Assembly: GCF_036763085.1 (NCBI RefSeq)
Contig: NZ_JBAIYU010000011.1
Location: forward strand, 19,874 to 83,873
Length of the DNA: 64,000 nt
Source of the DNA: JBAIYU01 sp036763085
GTDB lineage: Bacteria; Bacillota; Negativicutes; DSM-1736; Dendrosporobacteraceae
Direction of reading: 5' to 3'
The first letter of the stretch is position 1; the number at the start of each line of letters is the position of its first letter. Positions 1 to 7,560 of the stretch are shown in pieces. The position numbers were made by a program, and so were the translations under genes. The notes under the pieces are model-generated. The model had not been told where the DNA came from, did not search any database, and was given only the letters and a program-made list of their open reading frames with translations.

Positions 1-35
1 GTACCACCAAACTTCTGTACTATTATACGCATTAT

Positions 36-1073
36 CTACACCTCAAGTAATTTATGGTTGATCATATATTCGGCAATTTGGAGTGCATTTAATGCAGCAC
101 CTTTGCGAATTTGATCGCCAACCACCCATAGGTTAAGACCGTGCTGGACACTTTTATCTTCTCTAATGCGTCCAACAAAAACTTCATCTTTGTTTGAAGT
201 GAAAAGCGGCATTGGATATAGCATTTCGGCAGGATTATCTTGAACGATTACCCCAGGGAATGCCGCAAGGGCTTTTCGAGCATCATCTGCTGACAATGCA
301 CTCTCTAGTTCTATATTTATAGATTCTGCGTGGCTGCGATATACTGGGACTCTAATTGTTGTTGCAGTAATGCCAATATTGTAGTCATTTAGTATTTTAT
401 GCGTTTCATTAACCATTTTCATTTCTTCTTTAGTATAACCATCGTCTACAAACACATCGATCTGCGGAAGTAGGTTAAAAGCTATTTGATAATGTTTTGG
501 TAAGCTAGCACTTGGTAGAATATTAGCTTCAGCAGGGCGATTTTCAACTATAGCTTTAACTTGGTTATCGAGTTCCTCAATTGCCTCTTTACCGGCTCCC
601 GATACAGCTTGGTAAGTAGAAACAACAATTCTTTTAATTTTTGCTACATCATGAAGTGGTTTTAATGCCATAGTCATAATAATAGTAGAACAATTTGGGT
701 TAGCAATAATCCCTTTATGGTTTTGAATAGCACCAGGATTTACCTCTGGAACAATCAGCGGAACATTTGGATCCATTCTAAATGCACTGGAATTATCAAT
801 AACAACTGCACCGTGCTTCACTGCAGCTGGAGCGAAGGTTTTGCTAGCTGCTCCGCCAGCAAATAATGCAATATGCACATCTTTAAAAGAATCGTCTGTA
901 GCTTCTTCTACTACATAATCTTTACCCATGAAGTTAATTACTTTACCTGCGGAACGCTTTGAAGCAAGTAACTTCAGTTCATTAAAAGGAAAGTGTCGCT
1001 CGGCAATCAGCTCTAAAAATTCCTGACCAACTGCACCAGTAGCTCCTAAAATTGCAACATTATATTTTTTCAT
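36..1073 (-). CDS. asd: Aspartate-semialdehyde dehydrogenase
   Basis: This enzyme reduces aspartyl phosphate to aspartate semialdehyde with NADPH, the branch point to lysine, threonine and methionine, in the cytoplasm. The N-terminus carries the nucleotide-binding GATGAVG loop (residues 10-16), and NPNCST places the catalytic cysteine at residue 128. The 345-aa length is normal for the family. The ORF opens further upstream at a TTG, but an AAGGAG site lies 8 nt before the ATG at 1073, so that start is preferred. It follows dapB by 24 nt in one operon governed by the upstream lysine riboswitch. A dapA-type gene would be expected next, beyond the left edge. Confidence 0.95.
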   Translation of the reverse strand: MKKYNVAILGATGAVGQEFLELIAERHFPFNELKLLASKRSAGKVINFMGKDYVVEEATDDSFKDVHIALFAGGAASKTFAPAAVKHGAVVIDNSSAFRMDPNVPLIVPEVNPGAIQNHKGIIANPNCSTIIMTMALKPLHDVAKIKRIVVSTYQAVSGAGKEAIEELDNQVKAIVENRPAEANILPSASLPKHYQIAFNLLPQIDVFVDDGYTKEEMKMVNETHKILNDYNIGITATTIRVPVYRSHAESINIELESALSADDARKALAAFPGVIVQDNPAEMLYPMPLFTSNKDEVFVGRIREDKSVQHGLNLWVVGDQIRKGAALNALQIAEYMINHKLLEV

Positions 1074-1097
1074 GGTCATCGCTCCTTCAGTTAACAA

Positions 1098-1892
1098 CTA
1101 ATCTAGTATATGTTCTAGTCCAACAACCAACCCGTCTAAGGTTAAGACCTTTTTGCAAGCTAATACAACTCCAGGCATAAATGACTCTCGCGAGATAGAA
1201 TCATGTCTTATAATTAACGACTGGCCAAGACCGCCAAAAATTACTTCCTGATGAGCTACATATCCTGGCAATCTAACACTGTGTAAACGTATTCCTTCAA
1301 ATTCACCGCCGCGTGAACCTTTATACTTCTCAAATTCTGCAGGATGCCCTTGTTTTAAATAACCTCTAGTTTCAGCAATCAACTCTGCAGTACGTATTGC
1401 TGTTCCAGAAGGAGCATCAAGTTTTTGATCATGATGTAGTTCAATGATTTCTACATGAGGTAGGTACTTAGCAGCTTCGCACGATAATCTCATCATCAAA
1501 ATTGCACCAATTGAGAAGTTAGGTGAAATTAAAGCATTAACTTTATGCTTTTTACACAGTTCATTAACTTCCTTAAAGTCGTCTTCAGACAAACCGGTTG
1601 TTCCAACTACTGGGCTGACACCGTTTTTTATTGCAGTTCGAATGTTTTTCATAACCGACTCCGGGTTAGTAAAGTCAACCATTACTTGAGGTTTAGTTTC
1701 ATTAATTACAGTTTCAAGATCATTTCCGATAGTAACACCGTTTTTGCCAAATCCAATTAATTCTCCAACATCGGAAAAGTCTGATTTAACATCGACTGCC
1801 CCAACAATGCTAAGATGTTCATCCCTATGTACTGCTTTTAATACTTCAAGACCCATTTTACCGTAAGCACCGCAAACTATAACTCTTATCAC
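1098..1892 (-). CDS. dapB: 4-hydroxy-tetrahydrodipicolinate reductase
   Basis: DapB reduces hydroxy-tetrahydrodipicolinate in lysine and diaminopimelate synthesis, using NAD(P)H. The protein (264 aa, normal length) starts with a Rossmann loop, CGAYGKMG. It contains the family signature HHDQKLDAPSGTA with the catalytic His pair and Lys. Translation starts at GTG, 8 nt after a GGAGGT site. It is the first gene after the lysine riboswitch and terminator, and asd follows directly. Diaminopimelate also feeds peptidoglycan, which explains lysine control at this step. Confidence 0.95.
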   Translation of the reverse strand: MIRVIVCGAYGKMGLEVLKAVHRDEHLSIVGAVDVKSDFSDVGELIGFGKNGVTIGNDLETVINETKPQVMVDFTNPESVMKNIRTAIKNGVSPVVGTTGLSEDDFKEVNELCKKHKVNALISPNFSIGAILMMRLSCEAAKYLPHVEIIELHHDQKLDAPSGTAIRTAELIAETRGYLKQGHPAEFEKYKGSRGGEFEGIRLHSVRLPGYVAHQEVIFGGLGQSLIIRHDSISRESFMPGVVLACKKVLTLDGLVVGLEHILD

Positions 1893-1950
1893 TGGGTTCC
1901 ACCTCCGAATTACTACAATACACCTTAGGCGTATTTAACATAAAAAACTA

Positions 1951-1983
1951 TAAAAACAGCCGGTGAGAACTATCTCACCGGCT
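1951..1983 (-). terminator. Riboswitch-controlled terminator of the dapB-asd leader
   Basis: A perfect 11-bp stem (1958-1968 with 1973-1983, 4-nt loop) is followed on the minus strand by a T run. The 5' arm holds TGAGATAG (1970-1977 on the plus strand reads its complement). This is exactly complementary to CTATCTCA at the 3' end of the lysine aptamer (2041-2048). Pairing of those eight bases would break the terminator, so the two structures exclude each other. Confidence 0.88.
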
Positions 1984-2034
1984 ACCATATGTGGGCAGCG
2001 TAAAAAGGATAAGAAAACGCTAAGGTTTTCTATT

Positions 2035-2220
2035 TCCAGATGAGATAGCACTCCACCATATTTTATGGTGACAGTCTAACACCTATTCGATGTAAGACCA
2101 GTATCGAACAATTGGTAATCTTCGATACTTCGGCGGTCAACCCTTTTCTTTCAGATCATTGGTACCACGCTCCCTGAAAGTACTATTGTTGCCCGCACCT
2201 CTACTCTTGCTGTGCAGGAT
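2035..2220 (-). ncRNA. Lysine riboswitch (L-box) leader
   Basis: Read on the minus strand, the leader shows L-box landmarks in order: AGAGGTGCG near 2194-2202, GCCGAAG near 2129-2135, CTGG and the AGACTGTCA block, then TGGAGTGCTATCTCA at 2041-2055. It matches the arrangement known from the Bacillus subtilis lysC leader. It lies between a promoter and a terminator upstream of dapB, so lysine binding should favour termination. Exact helix ends were judged by eye. Confidence 0.88.
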
Positions 2221-2240
2221 TCTATTTAATTTATGTACAT

Positions 2241-2268
2241 TGTATAATATAGGTTCCACTAGTGTCAA
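2241..2268 (-). promoter_or_regulatory. Promoter of the dapB-asd operon
   Basis: On the minus strand a consensus -35 TTGACA (2263-2268) and a -10 TATACA (2241-2246) are separated by 16 nt. The transcript would start about 15 nt before the riboswitch aptamer, as expected for its leader. Confidence 0.65.
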
Positions 2269-2342
2269 CTTTTTTTAAAAACTTTCCAAAATCACATTTT
2301 ATTGAAAAAAAGTGATTTGTTTGTTTATTTCAACTTAGATAA

Positions 2343-2369
2343 TATAAAAACCGGGATAATTCCCGGTTT
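2343..2369 (-). terminator. Rho-independent terminator of the stress-protein gene
   Basis: A 9-bp stem AAACCGGGA/TCCCGGTTT (2348-2356 with 2361-2369) with a 4-nt loop is followed on the minus strand by a short T-rich tract. It lies about 95 nt after the stop of the glycine-rich protein gene. Confidence 0.75.
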
Positions 2370-2463
2370 GATTTTATACGATAAAAAGTATAAACTTTCT
2401 TACATTCATAAGGGGGGATTATCGACTTATTCCTACGCAAAGCTTGGCACAAGCCTTGTTTTC

Positions 2464-3084
2464 TTACTGATGACTTTCTACGTTATCTGCCCCATATCGT
2501 CTGAAGATTTTAGCAGCTTCATCAACTTTTTGCTCACTAGTACGTACAATAGCTAAAATTTTGTTTTGTTCCACTTGGCGAACATAACGTTGACTTGCTT
2601 CTGATGGAATTCCCCAATCTATTAAACCACCAGCTAAACCACCAGCTAGAGCTCCGCCAATTGCTGCACTTATAGGTCCAGCAGCGAGCAAAGGGCCTAT
2701 GCCAGGAACCACCATAGCTCCTGCTCCAATTAATAATCCACCGATACCGCCAAGTGTTCCGCCAGTCAAAGCTCCATCTGTAATATCATCATCATAGCTG
2801 ACTTTGTCAGTTGAATTTGATTGTCTGTTTGATTTAGATACGATATTTATTTCTTCGTTTGTAAAACCTTGGGTACGCAGTGTGCTAACCGCAGTTTCCG
2901 CATCTACTTGTGAATCAAATACCCCAATAACGGTTTTTTGCTTCTGAGTATTTGTGTTTTGCGAAGAGCTCTTACCTGCTTGACTGCTCGAATTTGAATT
3001 TTGCTGTGATTGTGAATTAGTATAACTGTTTACAACATCGGTTGAAGAATTATTTTGGGACTGGTTATTTAATTGGTTATTCAT
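2464..3084 (-). CDS. Glycine-rich general-stress-type protein (YflT-like domain)
   Basis: The 206-aa protein has three parts. Residues 1-50 are an Asn/Gln/Ser-rich, low-complexity tail. A small alpha/beta segment follows (about 50-90), opening with TVIGVFDSQVDAETAV, which resembles the YflT/general stress 17M domain. Then comes a Gly/Ala-rich, glycine-zipper-like segment (about 105-160) that could insert in or lie on membrane. A conserved-looking C-terminal piece ends the protein. Such proteins are often stress-induced in Bacilli, but the molecular role is unknown. It starts at ATG after AGGAGG. An inverted repeat directly precedes that site. Confidence 0.6.
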   Translation of the reverse strand: MNNQLNNQSQNNSSTDVVNSYTNSQSQQNSNSSSQAGKSSSQNTNTQKQKTVIGVFDSQVDAETAVSTLRTQGFTNEEINIVSKSNRQSNSTDKVSYDDDITDGALTGGTLGGIGGLLIGAGAMVVPGIGPLLAAGPISAAIGGALAGGLAGGLIDWGIPSEASQRYVRQVEQNKILAIVRTSEQKVDEAAKIFRRYGADNVESHQ

Positions 3085-3100
3085 TTTACATAAATCCTCC

Positions 3101-3132
3101 TAACATTAAATGCTTTACTGCAGTTAATGTTA
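3101..3132 (-). repeat. 9-bp inverted repeat abutting the SD of the stress-protein gene
   Basis: TAACATTAA (3101-3109) and TTAATGTTA (3124-3132) are perfect arms with a 14-nt loop. On the minus-strand mRNA the 3' arm runs directly into the GGAGG of the downstream ribosome-binding site. It could be an mRNA hairpin that modulates initiation, or a DNA operator. No T run follows, so it is not a terminator. Confidence 0.5.
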
Positions 3133-3150
3133 GTTTAACCTGATTTAAAT

Positions 3151-3441
3151 CTAATATGTGTTTTCGTGCCGCTCACGAATATTGGAATACATTCTATCAA
3201 AAGCATTATTCAAATCAACAATAATTACTTCGTCGCCTATTCTTTTAATTGACTGCCACGGAATTGTCGATGCTTTACTTTCATTGAAAAACCTTAGAAA
3301 GTTCGACCGATTAGGCAGAATAAGTGAATGGATCTGTCCTGACTTAATCTCGAAAGAAAGTTCACATTCTTCAATTACTCCGAGCCTTCCTCCATCACCA
3401 ATATTAATTACTTCTTTTCCCGCGAGTTCACTCAAACGCAT
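3151..3441 (-). CDS. YlmC/YmxH-family PRC-barrel protein
   Basis: This 96-aa protein begins MRLSELAGKEVINI, the hallmark start of the YlmC/YmxH family, and is built as a PRC-type beta barrel (residues about 1-85). Family members are widespread in endospore formers and sit next to the mlpA protease gene in Bacillus, which is close here too. Their biochemical role is not established. An AGGTGAT site precedes the ATG. The upstream membrane-protein gene ends 8 nt before it, so the two are probably cotranscribed. Confidence 0.75.
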   Translation of the reverse strand: MRLSELAGKEVINIGDGGRLGVIEECELSFEIKSGQIHSLILPNRSNFLRFFNESKASTIPWQSIKRIGDEVIIVDLNNAFDRMYSNIRERHENTY

Positions 3442-3449
3442 TATATCAC

Positions 3450-3752
3450 CTACTTTATAAATTTATAAAAAAGTGGTTGAATCATAGCTAAACATATAGC
3501 CGTGAATGCTAAAGGATCAATAGATATTGTGTGTAACGATACTCGCTCAGGAATATCTAATTTTAAGAATGATGTTAACATGACAAGAGACAAGTACACA
3601 CCACCCGAAACTGCAACTATTTCCTGAATAGCTAAAGAAAGCGGTGAAGATTTACTTTCGCCGTCGATAATCTGCCGATATCGGTAAATGCGAAATATTA
3701 TTGAACAAACGATTCCTAAAAATAGTAAGAGTAATGTTATCCAACTATTCAT
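3450..3752 (-). CDS. Small membrane protein of unknown function
   Basis: About 100 residues contain three predicted membrane-spanning stretches: near 4-20, 45-62 and 80-96. A basic, Arg/Tyr-rich loop lies between the first two. No family was recognised. The ORF can be opened at a GTG further out, but GGGGGAT lies about 5 nt before the ATG at 3752, which gives the better start. It immediately precedes the YlmC/YmxH-like gene and may work with it. Confidence 0.55.
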   Translation of the reverse strand: MNSWITLLLLFLGIVCSIIFRIYRYRQIIDGESKSSPLSLAIQEIVAVSGGVYLSLVMLTSFLKLDIPERVSLHTISIDPLAFTAICLAMIQPLFYKFIK

Positions 3753-3810
3753 AACATCCCCCACAAATCTTTTGTAAATCTTATTCTGAACTTAATAAAA
3801 TTATGTCCTC

Positions 3811-3846
3811 AAAAAAAGATAAGGCAGTTGATAAACTGCCTTATCT
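3811..3846 (-). terminator. Terminator downstream of dut
   Basis: A 13-bp stem (3817-3829 with 3834-3846, loop GATA) is followed by seven T residues on the minus strand. It begins 4 nt past the dut stop codon. Confidence 0.9.
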
Positions 3847-3849
3847 AAA

Positions 3850-4305
3850 CTATTTTTCGCCTGTACTTCCAAAACCGCCTGAGCGAGTTTCAGCAAGTCT
3901 AAAATTATCATTATCAATCAGAAGATATTTACAAAATATTCCTTGAGCAACTCTTGTACCTTTAGTAACAAGGACATCCTCTGAGGAATGACTATATACG
4001 GCTATCATAATATGACCTTCGTTCTCAGGGTTATTATAATAATCAGCATCAATGATTCCCTGACTATTGATTAAAGTAACTTTATTTTTTACGGCGAAAC
4101 TGGATCGAATATGTAATCCGAGATATTCATCGTTGCCCATATATGCTTTTAATCCTGTGGGAATAATAGTTACTTGGTGTGGCATAATTACAACGTCCTC
4201 AGAGGCCGCAATATCATAACCAGCGCTTAAAGATGTTTTGCGCTCCGGAAGAGTAATGCCGTTGCTTATATAACAATTAACAATTTCAAAGCCTCGGATT
4301 TTCAT
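3850..4305 (-). CDS. dut: dUTP diphosphatase (trimeric type)
   Basis: The enzyme hydrolyses dUTP to dUMP and pyrophosphate, keeping uracil out of DNA and supplying dTMP synthesis. All five dUTPase motifs are visible: AGYDI near residue 28, HIRSS near 65, GIIDADYY near 84, GTRVAQGIF near 115, and the C-terminal RSGGFGSTG. The stretch around DYYNNPENEGHI is the variant found in Bacillus YncF and phage-type dUTPases rather than the E. coli form. Length is 151 aa. It starts 17 nt after the M16 protease gene and is closed by a strong terminator. Confidence 0.92.
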   Translation of the reverse strand: MKIRGFEIVNCYISNGITLPERKTSLSAGYDIAASEDVVIMPHQVTIIPTGLKAYMGNDEYLGLHIRSSFAVKNKVTLINSQGIIDADYYNNPENEGHIMIAVYSHSSEDVLVTKGTRVAQGIFCKYLLIDNDNFRLAETRSGGFGSTGEK

Positions 4306-4322
4306 TGATTTCTCCTATTATA

Positions 4323-5570
4323 TCAAAATTTTGGTACTGCACTTATTTTACCTAATGGTCCTAAAGTTGTAAGGCTTATAGAGTGTGGGTTTAAATACGT
4401 GTGAATTATCGTATTTATGTCTCTGATAGAAGTATTATCAATTTTAGAAACAACTTCATCAAGAGTAACATATTTTCCTAAGCTGATCTCCATTTTACCC
4501 ATTCTCGACATTCGGCTGCTCGAACTTTCAAGTCCAAGAACAAGGTTTCCTTTTAATTGTTCCTTTACTCTTGAAAGCTCATCCGGTTTTATACCATTTC
4601 TTTTTAAGTCAGATAGGGATTCTACAATAAGTGCTATAACTTGCTCAGTATTTGAAGGACGTGTCCCTGCATAAATAGTAAATAAACCGCCATCACTGTA
4701 ATTTGTTAAGTAGGAGTATACAGAATATGCGAGACCTCTCTCCTCCCGTATAGACTGAAACAATCTAGAGCTTATTCCCCCACCCAATAAATTATTTAAG
4801 ATATGAAAAGGATAAATTTCAGGAGATTCCTGAGCTACTGCTGCAACTCCCATGCATATATGTACTTGTTCTGTAGCTTTCTCGTAAGAAGAGGTTTTGA
4901 CATTAAAAGTAGGAGCTGGAAGATGTGACTGATGTTTTGCACCATGCAGGTCGCCAAAATATTTTGAAGCGAATTCAAGCAGTTGTTCGTGGTTCACGTT
5001 GCCAGCAGCTGCAATAACCAAATTATCTGGAGTATAAAATTGCCTATAATATTCTAGTATAGCAGTTTTATCAATTGTCTCTACCGATTGGGTTGTCCCG
5101 ATAATATTACGGCCTAATTGATGATTAGACCAAATATTTTCGATATAAAGATCATGAATTTGCTCATCAGGTGTATCTTCATACATATATAACTCTTCAA
5201 GAATTACTTCTCGTTCACGGGTAATATCATCATGCGAAAACTTTGATCTAACGATCATATCACTAAGGATATCAACCGCTAGCTCAAGATGGCTATCAAT
5301 TACCTTCATATAATAGCAAGTATGTTCCTTAGAGGTAAATGCATTTAGCTGCCCTCCAACTGCATCAACTGTTTCCGCGATATCTTTTGCCGAACGCGTT
5401 TGAGTACCCTTAAACATCAGGTGTTCAATAAAATGAGATATCCCATGGTTATAATCTAGTTCTTCGCGCGAACCGCTTCCTATCCAAACACCTAAGGTAA
5501 CAGATTTGACAAAAGGAATATTCTCGGAAATTACCCTTATACCATTTGGCAATATAGATTTTTGATACAT
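4323..5570 (-). CDS. mlpA: M16 family zinc protease (MlpA/YmxG-like)
   Basis: The 415-aa protein is a cytoplasmic processing-peptidase-like metalloprotease. The inverted zinc motif HFIEH occupies residues 46-50, and the third ligand is expected 76 residues later, at Glu126 within REREVILEE. The C-terminal half carries the RERGLAYSVYSYLT motif typical of the second M16 domain. Its place after pnp and ylxY, and near a ymxH-like gene, matches the Bacillus mlpA (ymxG) neighbourhood. The natural substrate is unknown. An AAGGAG site lies upstream of the ATG. Confidence 0.88.
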   Translation of the reverse strand: MYQKSILPNGIRVISENIPFVKSVTLGVWIGSGSREELDYNHGISHFIEHLMFKGTQTRSAKDIAETVDAVGGQLNAFTSKEHTCYYMKVIDSHLELAVDILSDMIVRSKFSHDDITREREVILEELYMYEDTPDEQIHDLYIENIWSNHQLGRNIIGTTQSVETIDKTAILEYYRQFYTPDNLVIAAAGNVNHEQLLEFASKYFGDLHGAKHQSHLPAPTFNVKTSSYEKATEQVHICMGVAAVAQESPEIYPFHILNNLLGGGISSRLFQSIREERGLAYSVYSYLTNYSDGGLFTIYAGTRPSNTEQVIALIVESLSDLKRNGIKPDELSRVKEQLKGNLVLGLESSSSRMSRMGKMEISLGKYVTLDEVVSKIDNTSIRDINTIIHTYLNPHSISLTTLGPLGKISAVPKF

Positions 5571-5640
5571 ATATAACTCCTTTTCTTGTATAAGTAATTA
5601 TGTTCTGGTAAGTGTTATAAAATCCTTCATAAACTATTTA

Positions 5641-5668
5641 TATTTAGGTAGTTAGATAAGCATGTCAA
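5641..5668 (-). promoter_or_regulatory. Probable promoter of the M16 protease-dut unit
   Basis: On the minus strand TTGACA (5663-5668) and TAAATA (5641-5646) are 16 nt apart, between the amidase terminator and the protease start. The -35 is perfect and the -10 is weak. Confidence 0.45.
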
Positions 5669-5680
5669 GGAAATCAAGGA

Positions 5681-5706
5681 AAAAAACAGAGACATATGTC
5701 TCTGTT
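5681..5706 (-). terminator. Terminator of the amidase gene
   Basis: The palindrome AACAGAGACAT/ATGTCTCTGTT (5685-5706) is followed by a T tract on the minus strand, 15 nt after the amidase stop. Confidence 0.85.
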
Positions 5707-5720
5707 AAATAATACTATTG

Positions 5721-6605
5721 TCAATTAAAATACTTCACTATTCCGTTAAATATACCTTGCGCAATACTATTACGATATGAGTCGCTGCTCAATTTTGCAG
5801 CTTCTTGAGAATTAGTTACGAAACCCATTTCTACTAGAATGCCAGGCATCGTTGTGTTACGTAAAACGTAAAATGTTTCAGGAGCAGTACCTTTATCGAT
5901 AGCTTTTGTTTCTTTAATAATAGCGCTCTGCACCTCTGTAGCCAATTTAGGTGATTTCCCGCTGTGATAAAATGTCATAGCTCCGGCAATATCCGGATTT
6001 GGGTTAGAATTTGAGTGGATACTGACAAAAATATCGGCATTATTAGCCTGGGCTAAATCAACCCGTGCTTGAAGTTCCTGGCCTAGTGTGCTGCCTGCGG
6101 CAGCTACCGTCTTATCGGTTTCGCGAGTCATTATTACTTTTGCGCCAGCTTGTACAAGTTTATCACGTAATTTAAGACTGACGGAAAGATTGTTATCTGT
6201 TTCTCTTGTATTATTTGCTACAGCACCTGGATTACTACCACCATGCCCGGGATCGACAACAATCACCTTCCCGCGTATACCAGAACTATCTAGTACTGTT
6301 CCACTATCTGAAGATGGAGGCAATGGAGTAACTTTTACGGGGTTACCATTTGGATCACTGCTTGATTTTGACCCGAATACGTTTATTACGGGGCCCAATA
6401 TTTTATTGAAAAGGTAGCCAAATAACTTTTCGAAAATATTGCTTCCGCTGCCTCCTGTACTATTTGATTGCGACAAAGTGCCAGATGATAGGGTTTTAAG
6501 CACATCGTCAACAGGAGCGGCATTAACTGATTGTACTGGTATAACTATCATTGTAAAAACCAACAAAAACAACATCAAAAAAGTTGTAAATTTATTTCTA
6601 TTCAC
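5721..6605 (-). CDS. N-acetylmuramoyl-L-alanine amidase (Amidase_3, CwlD-like), secreted
   Basis: This zinc hydrolase cleaves the amide bond between N-acetylmuramic acid and the stem peptide of peptidoglycan. A signal peptide covers about residues 1-30 (hydrophobic core, then VNAAP). A Ser/Gly-rich linker runs to about 110, followed by the Amidase_3 domain. Zinc and catalytic residues are in place: His121 in DPGHGG, Glu135 in RETDNN, His197 in SIHSNS and Glu259 in VEMGF. In spore formers CwlD-type enzymes make cortex muramic lactam, but a role in general wall turnover cannot be excluded. Translation starts at GTG after AGGAGGT, at the foot of a large inverted repeat. Confidence 0.88.
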   Translation of the reverse strand: MNRNKFTTFLMLFLLVFTMIVIPVQSVNAAPVDDVLKTLSSGTLSQSNSTGGSGSNIFEKLFGYLFNKILGPVINVFGSKSSSDPNGNPVKVTPLPPSSDSGTVLDSSGIRGKVIVVDPGHGGSNPGAVANNTRETDNNLSVSLKLRDKLVQAGAKVIMTRETDKTVAAAGSTLGQELQARVDLAQANNADIFVSIHSNSNPNPDIAGAMTFYHSGKSPKLATEVQSAIIKETKAIDKGTAPETFYVLRNTTMPGILVEMGFVTNSQEAAKLSSDSYRNSIAQGIFNGIVKYFN

Positions 6606-6614
6606 TTAGTACCT

Positions 6615-6696
6615 CCTCTATAGCAATATCAACATGCTCTAAATGGACTGCAACTCTATCTACAGCAAAGCATGTTGACATAATATCATATAGAGG
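6615..6696 (-). repeat. Nested inverted repeat in the amidase leader
   Basis: Outer arms CCTCTATA/TATAGAGG (6615-6622, 6689-6696) enclose inner arms TCAACATGCT/AGCATGTTGA (6629-6638, 6669-6678). Short unpaired sides lie between them and the apex is about 30 nt. On the amidase mRNA the last bases of the outer 3' arm overlap the start of the GAGGAGGT ribosome-binding site. The structure could mask it, or could bind a regulator. No known riboswitch class was recognised. Confidence 0.5.
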
Positions 6697-6712
6697 GGTT
6701 TTTAGCAATAAG

Positions 6713-6734
6713 AAAAACAGGCAATTATATGCCT
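6713..6734 (-). terminator. Short terminator after the YlxY-like gene
   Basis: A 5-bp stem AGGCA/TGCCT (6719-6723 with 6730-6734) is followed by GTTTTTCTT on the minus strand, just past the ylxY stop codon. The stem is short, so strength is uncertain. Confidence 0.5.
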
Positions 6735-6740
6735 ATTTCT

Positions 6741-7460
6741 TTATTTTAGTATATCAGAGACTGTTGTAATAGTATATCCTGCCTTTTGTATTTCTCGAAT
6801 TAGCTCTGGTAATGCTTTAGCGGTAGGGTCGGTAGGATGCATTAGAATAATAGCACCATTATGTAGTTTTTTTATTACTCTGTTTTTGAGAATATCCGCA
6901 GGCGGCCTCTTCCAGTCAATCGTATCAATACTCCACATAATAGTGGTATAGCCAAGCTCGTTCGCAGCAGTAATTACCATATCATTATATTCACCATAAG
7001 GAGGTGCATACAAGTTGGTTTTTATTCCAGTAATTTCGCGTACTAAGTCTTCGGTCTTTTGTATTTGGTCTTTGTTTTTTTCTTTAGTTATTGCGTTCGG
7101 ATGAGGATGACTATAAGTGTGATTACCCAGTTCATGTCCTCGATTTGCAATATCAGTTAATAATTCGGGATATTTTTTTGCCCAGCTGCCTCCAATAAAG
7201 AATGTAATGTGTACGTCATTATCGGTAAATGTCTGGAGCATTGATGGTAAAAACTCCTCGCCCCAAAAAACATTGCAAGCAAACGCCACCTTGGGCTCGG
7301 TTATATTTCCGTGAAAGATTGGCTGGATTCCCCCCTGATTAGTTGGAGAACTGCTTAAAAGTGGTTGAACCATTCCTGATAACATAGCAATAGTTAAGAA
7401 GACACCCGCTGCAAATATTACGTACCATTGTCTAATTCTGGTGACTATCATCCATCTCAA
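6741..7460 (-). CDS. ylxY: YlxY-like polysaccharide deacetylase-family protein
   Basis: This 239-aa protein has an N-terminal membrane anchor or signal (about 12-33) and a NodB-type deacetylase fold from about 55. The His pair of the metal site is present in GNHTYSHPH (His114 and His118), and LMHP supplies the usual late His. However, the first motif, normally TFDDG with the catalytic Asp, reads ACNVFWG, with Asn63 where an Asp is expected. Deacetylase activity is therefore doubtful. YlxY is confined to spore formers and lies next to pnp, as here. Start is TTG, about 10 nt after AGGAG; an ATG three codons further is possible. Confidence 0.82.
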   Translation of the reverse strand: MRWMIVTRIRQWYVIFAAGVFLTIAMLSGMVQPLLSSSPTNQGGIQPIFHGNITEPKVAFACNVFWGEEFLPSMLQTFTDNDVHITFFIGGSWAKKYPELLTDIANRGHELGNHTYSHPHPNAITKEKNKDQIQKTEDLVREITGIKTNLYAPPYGEYNDMVITAANELGYTTIMWSIDTIDWKRPPADILKNRVIKKLHNGAIILMHPTDPTAKALPELIREIQKAGYTITTVSDILK

Positions 7461-7531
7461 TATTAATCACTCCTGATCGAATGATTTAACTGCTTTTCTA
7501 TCAGTTTATTAAGTGGATGAGAATTTATGAA

Positions 7532-7560
7532 TAAAAAAACATAAACCGTGAGGTTTATGT
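7532..7560 (-). terminator. Terminator of pnp
   Basis: The stem ACATAAACC/GGTTTATGT (7539-7547 with 7552-7560, 4-nt loop) is followed by a T run on the minus strand and starts right after the pnp stop codon. Confidence 0.9.

Noticed and set aside
1..35. Partial gene at the left edge
   Set aside because: Only 35 nt precede asd; no ribosome site or start for the next lysine gene can be supported.
2302..2556. 84-codon plus-strand ORF across the dapB leader and the end of the stress gene
   Set aside because: It spans a terminator hairpin, has no ribosome site and overlaps the real gene on the other strand.
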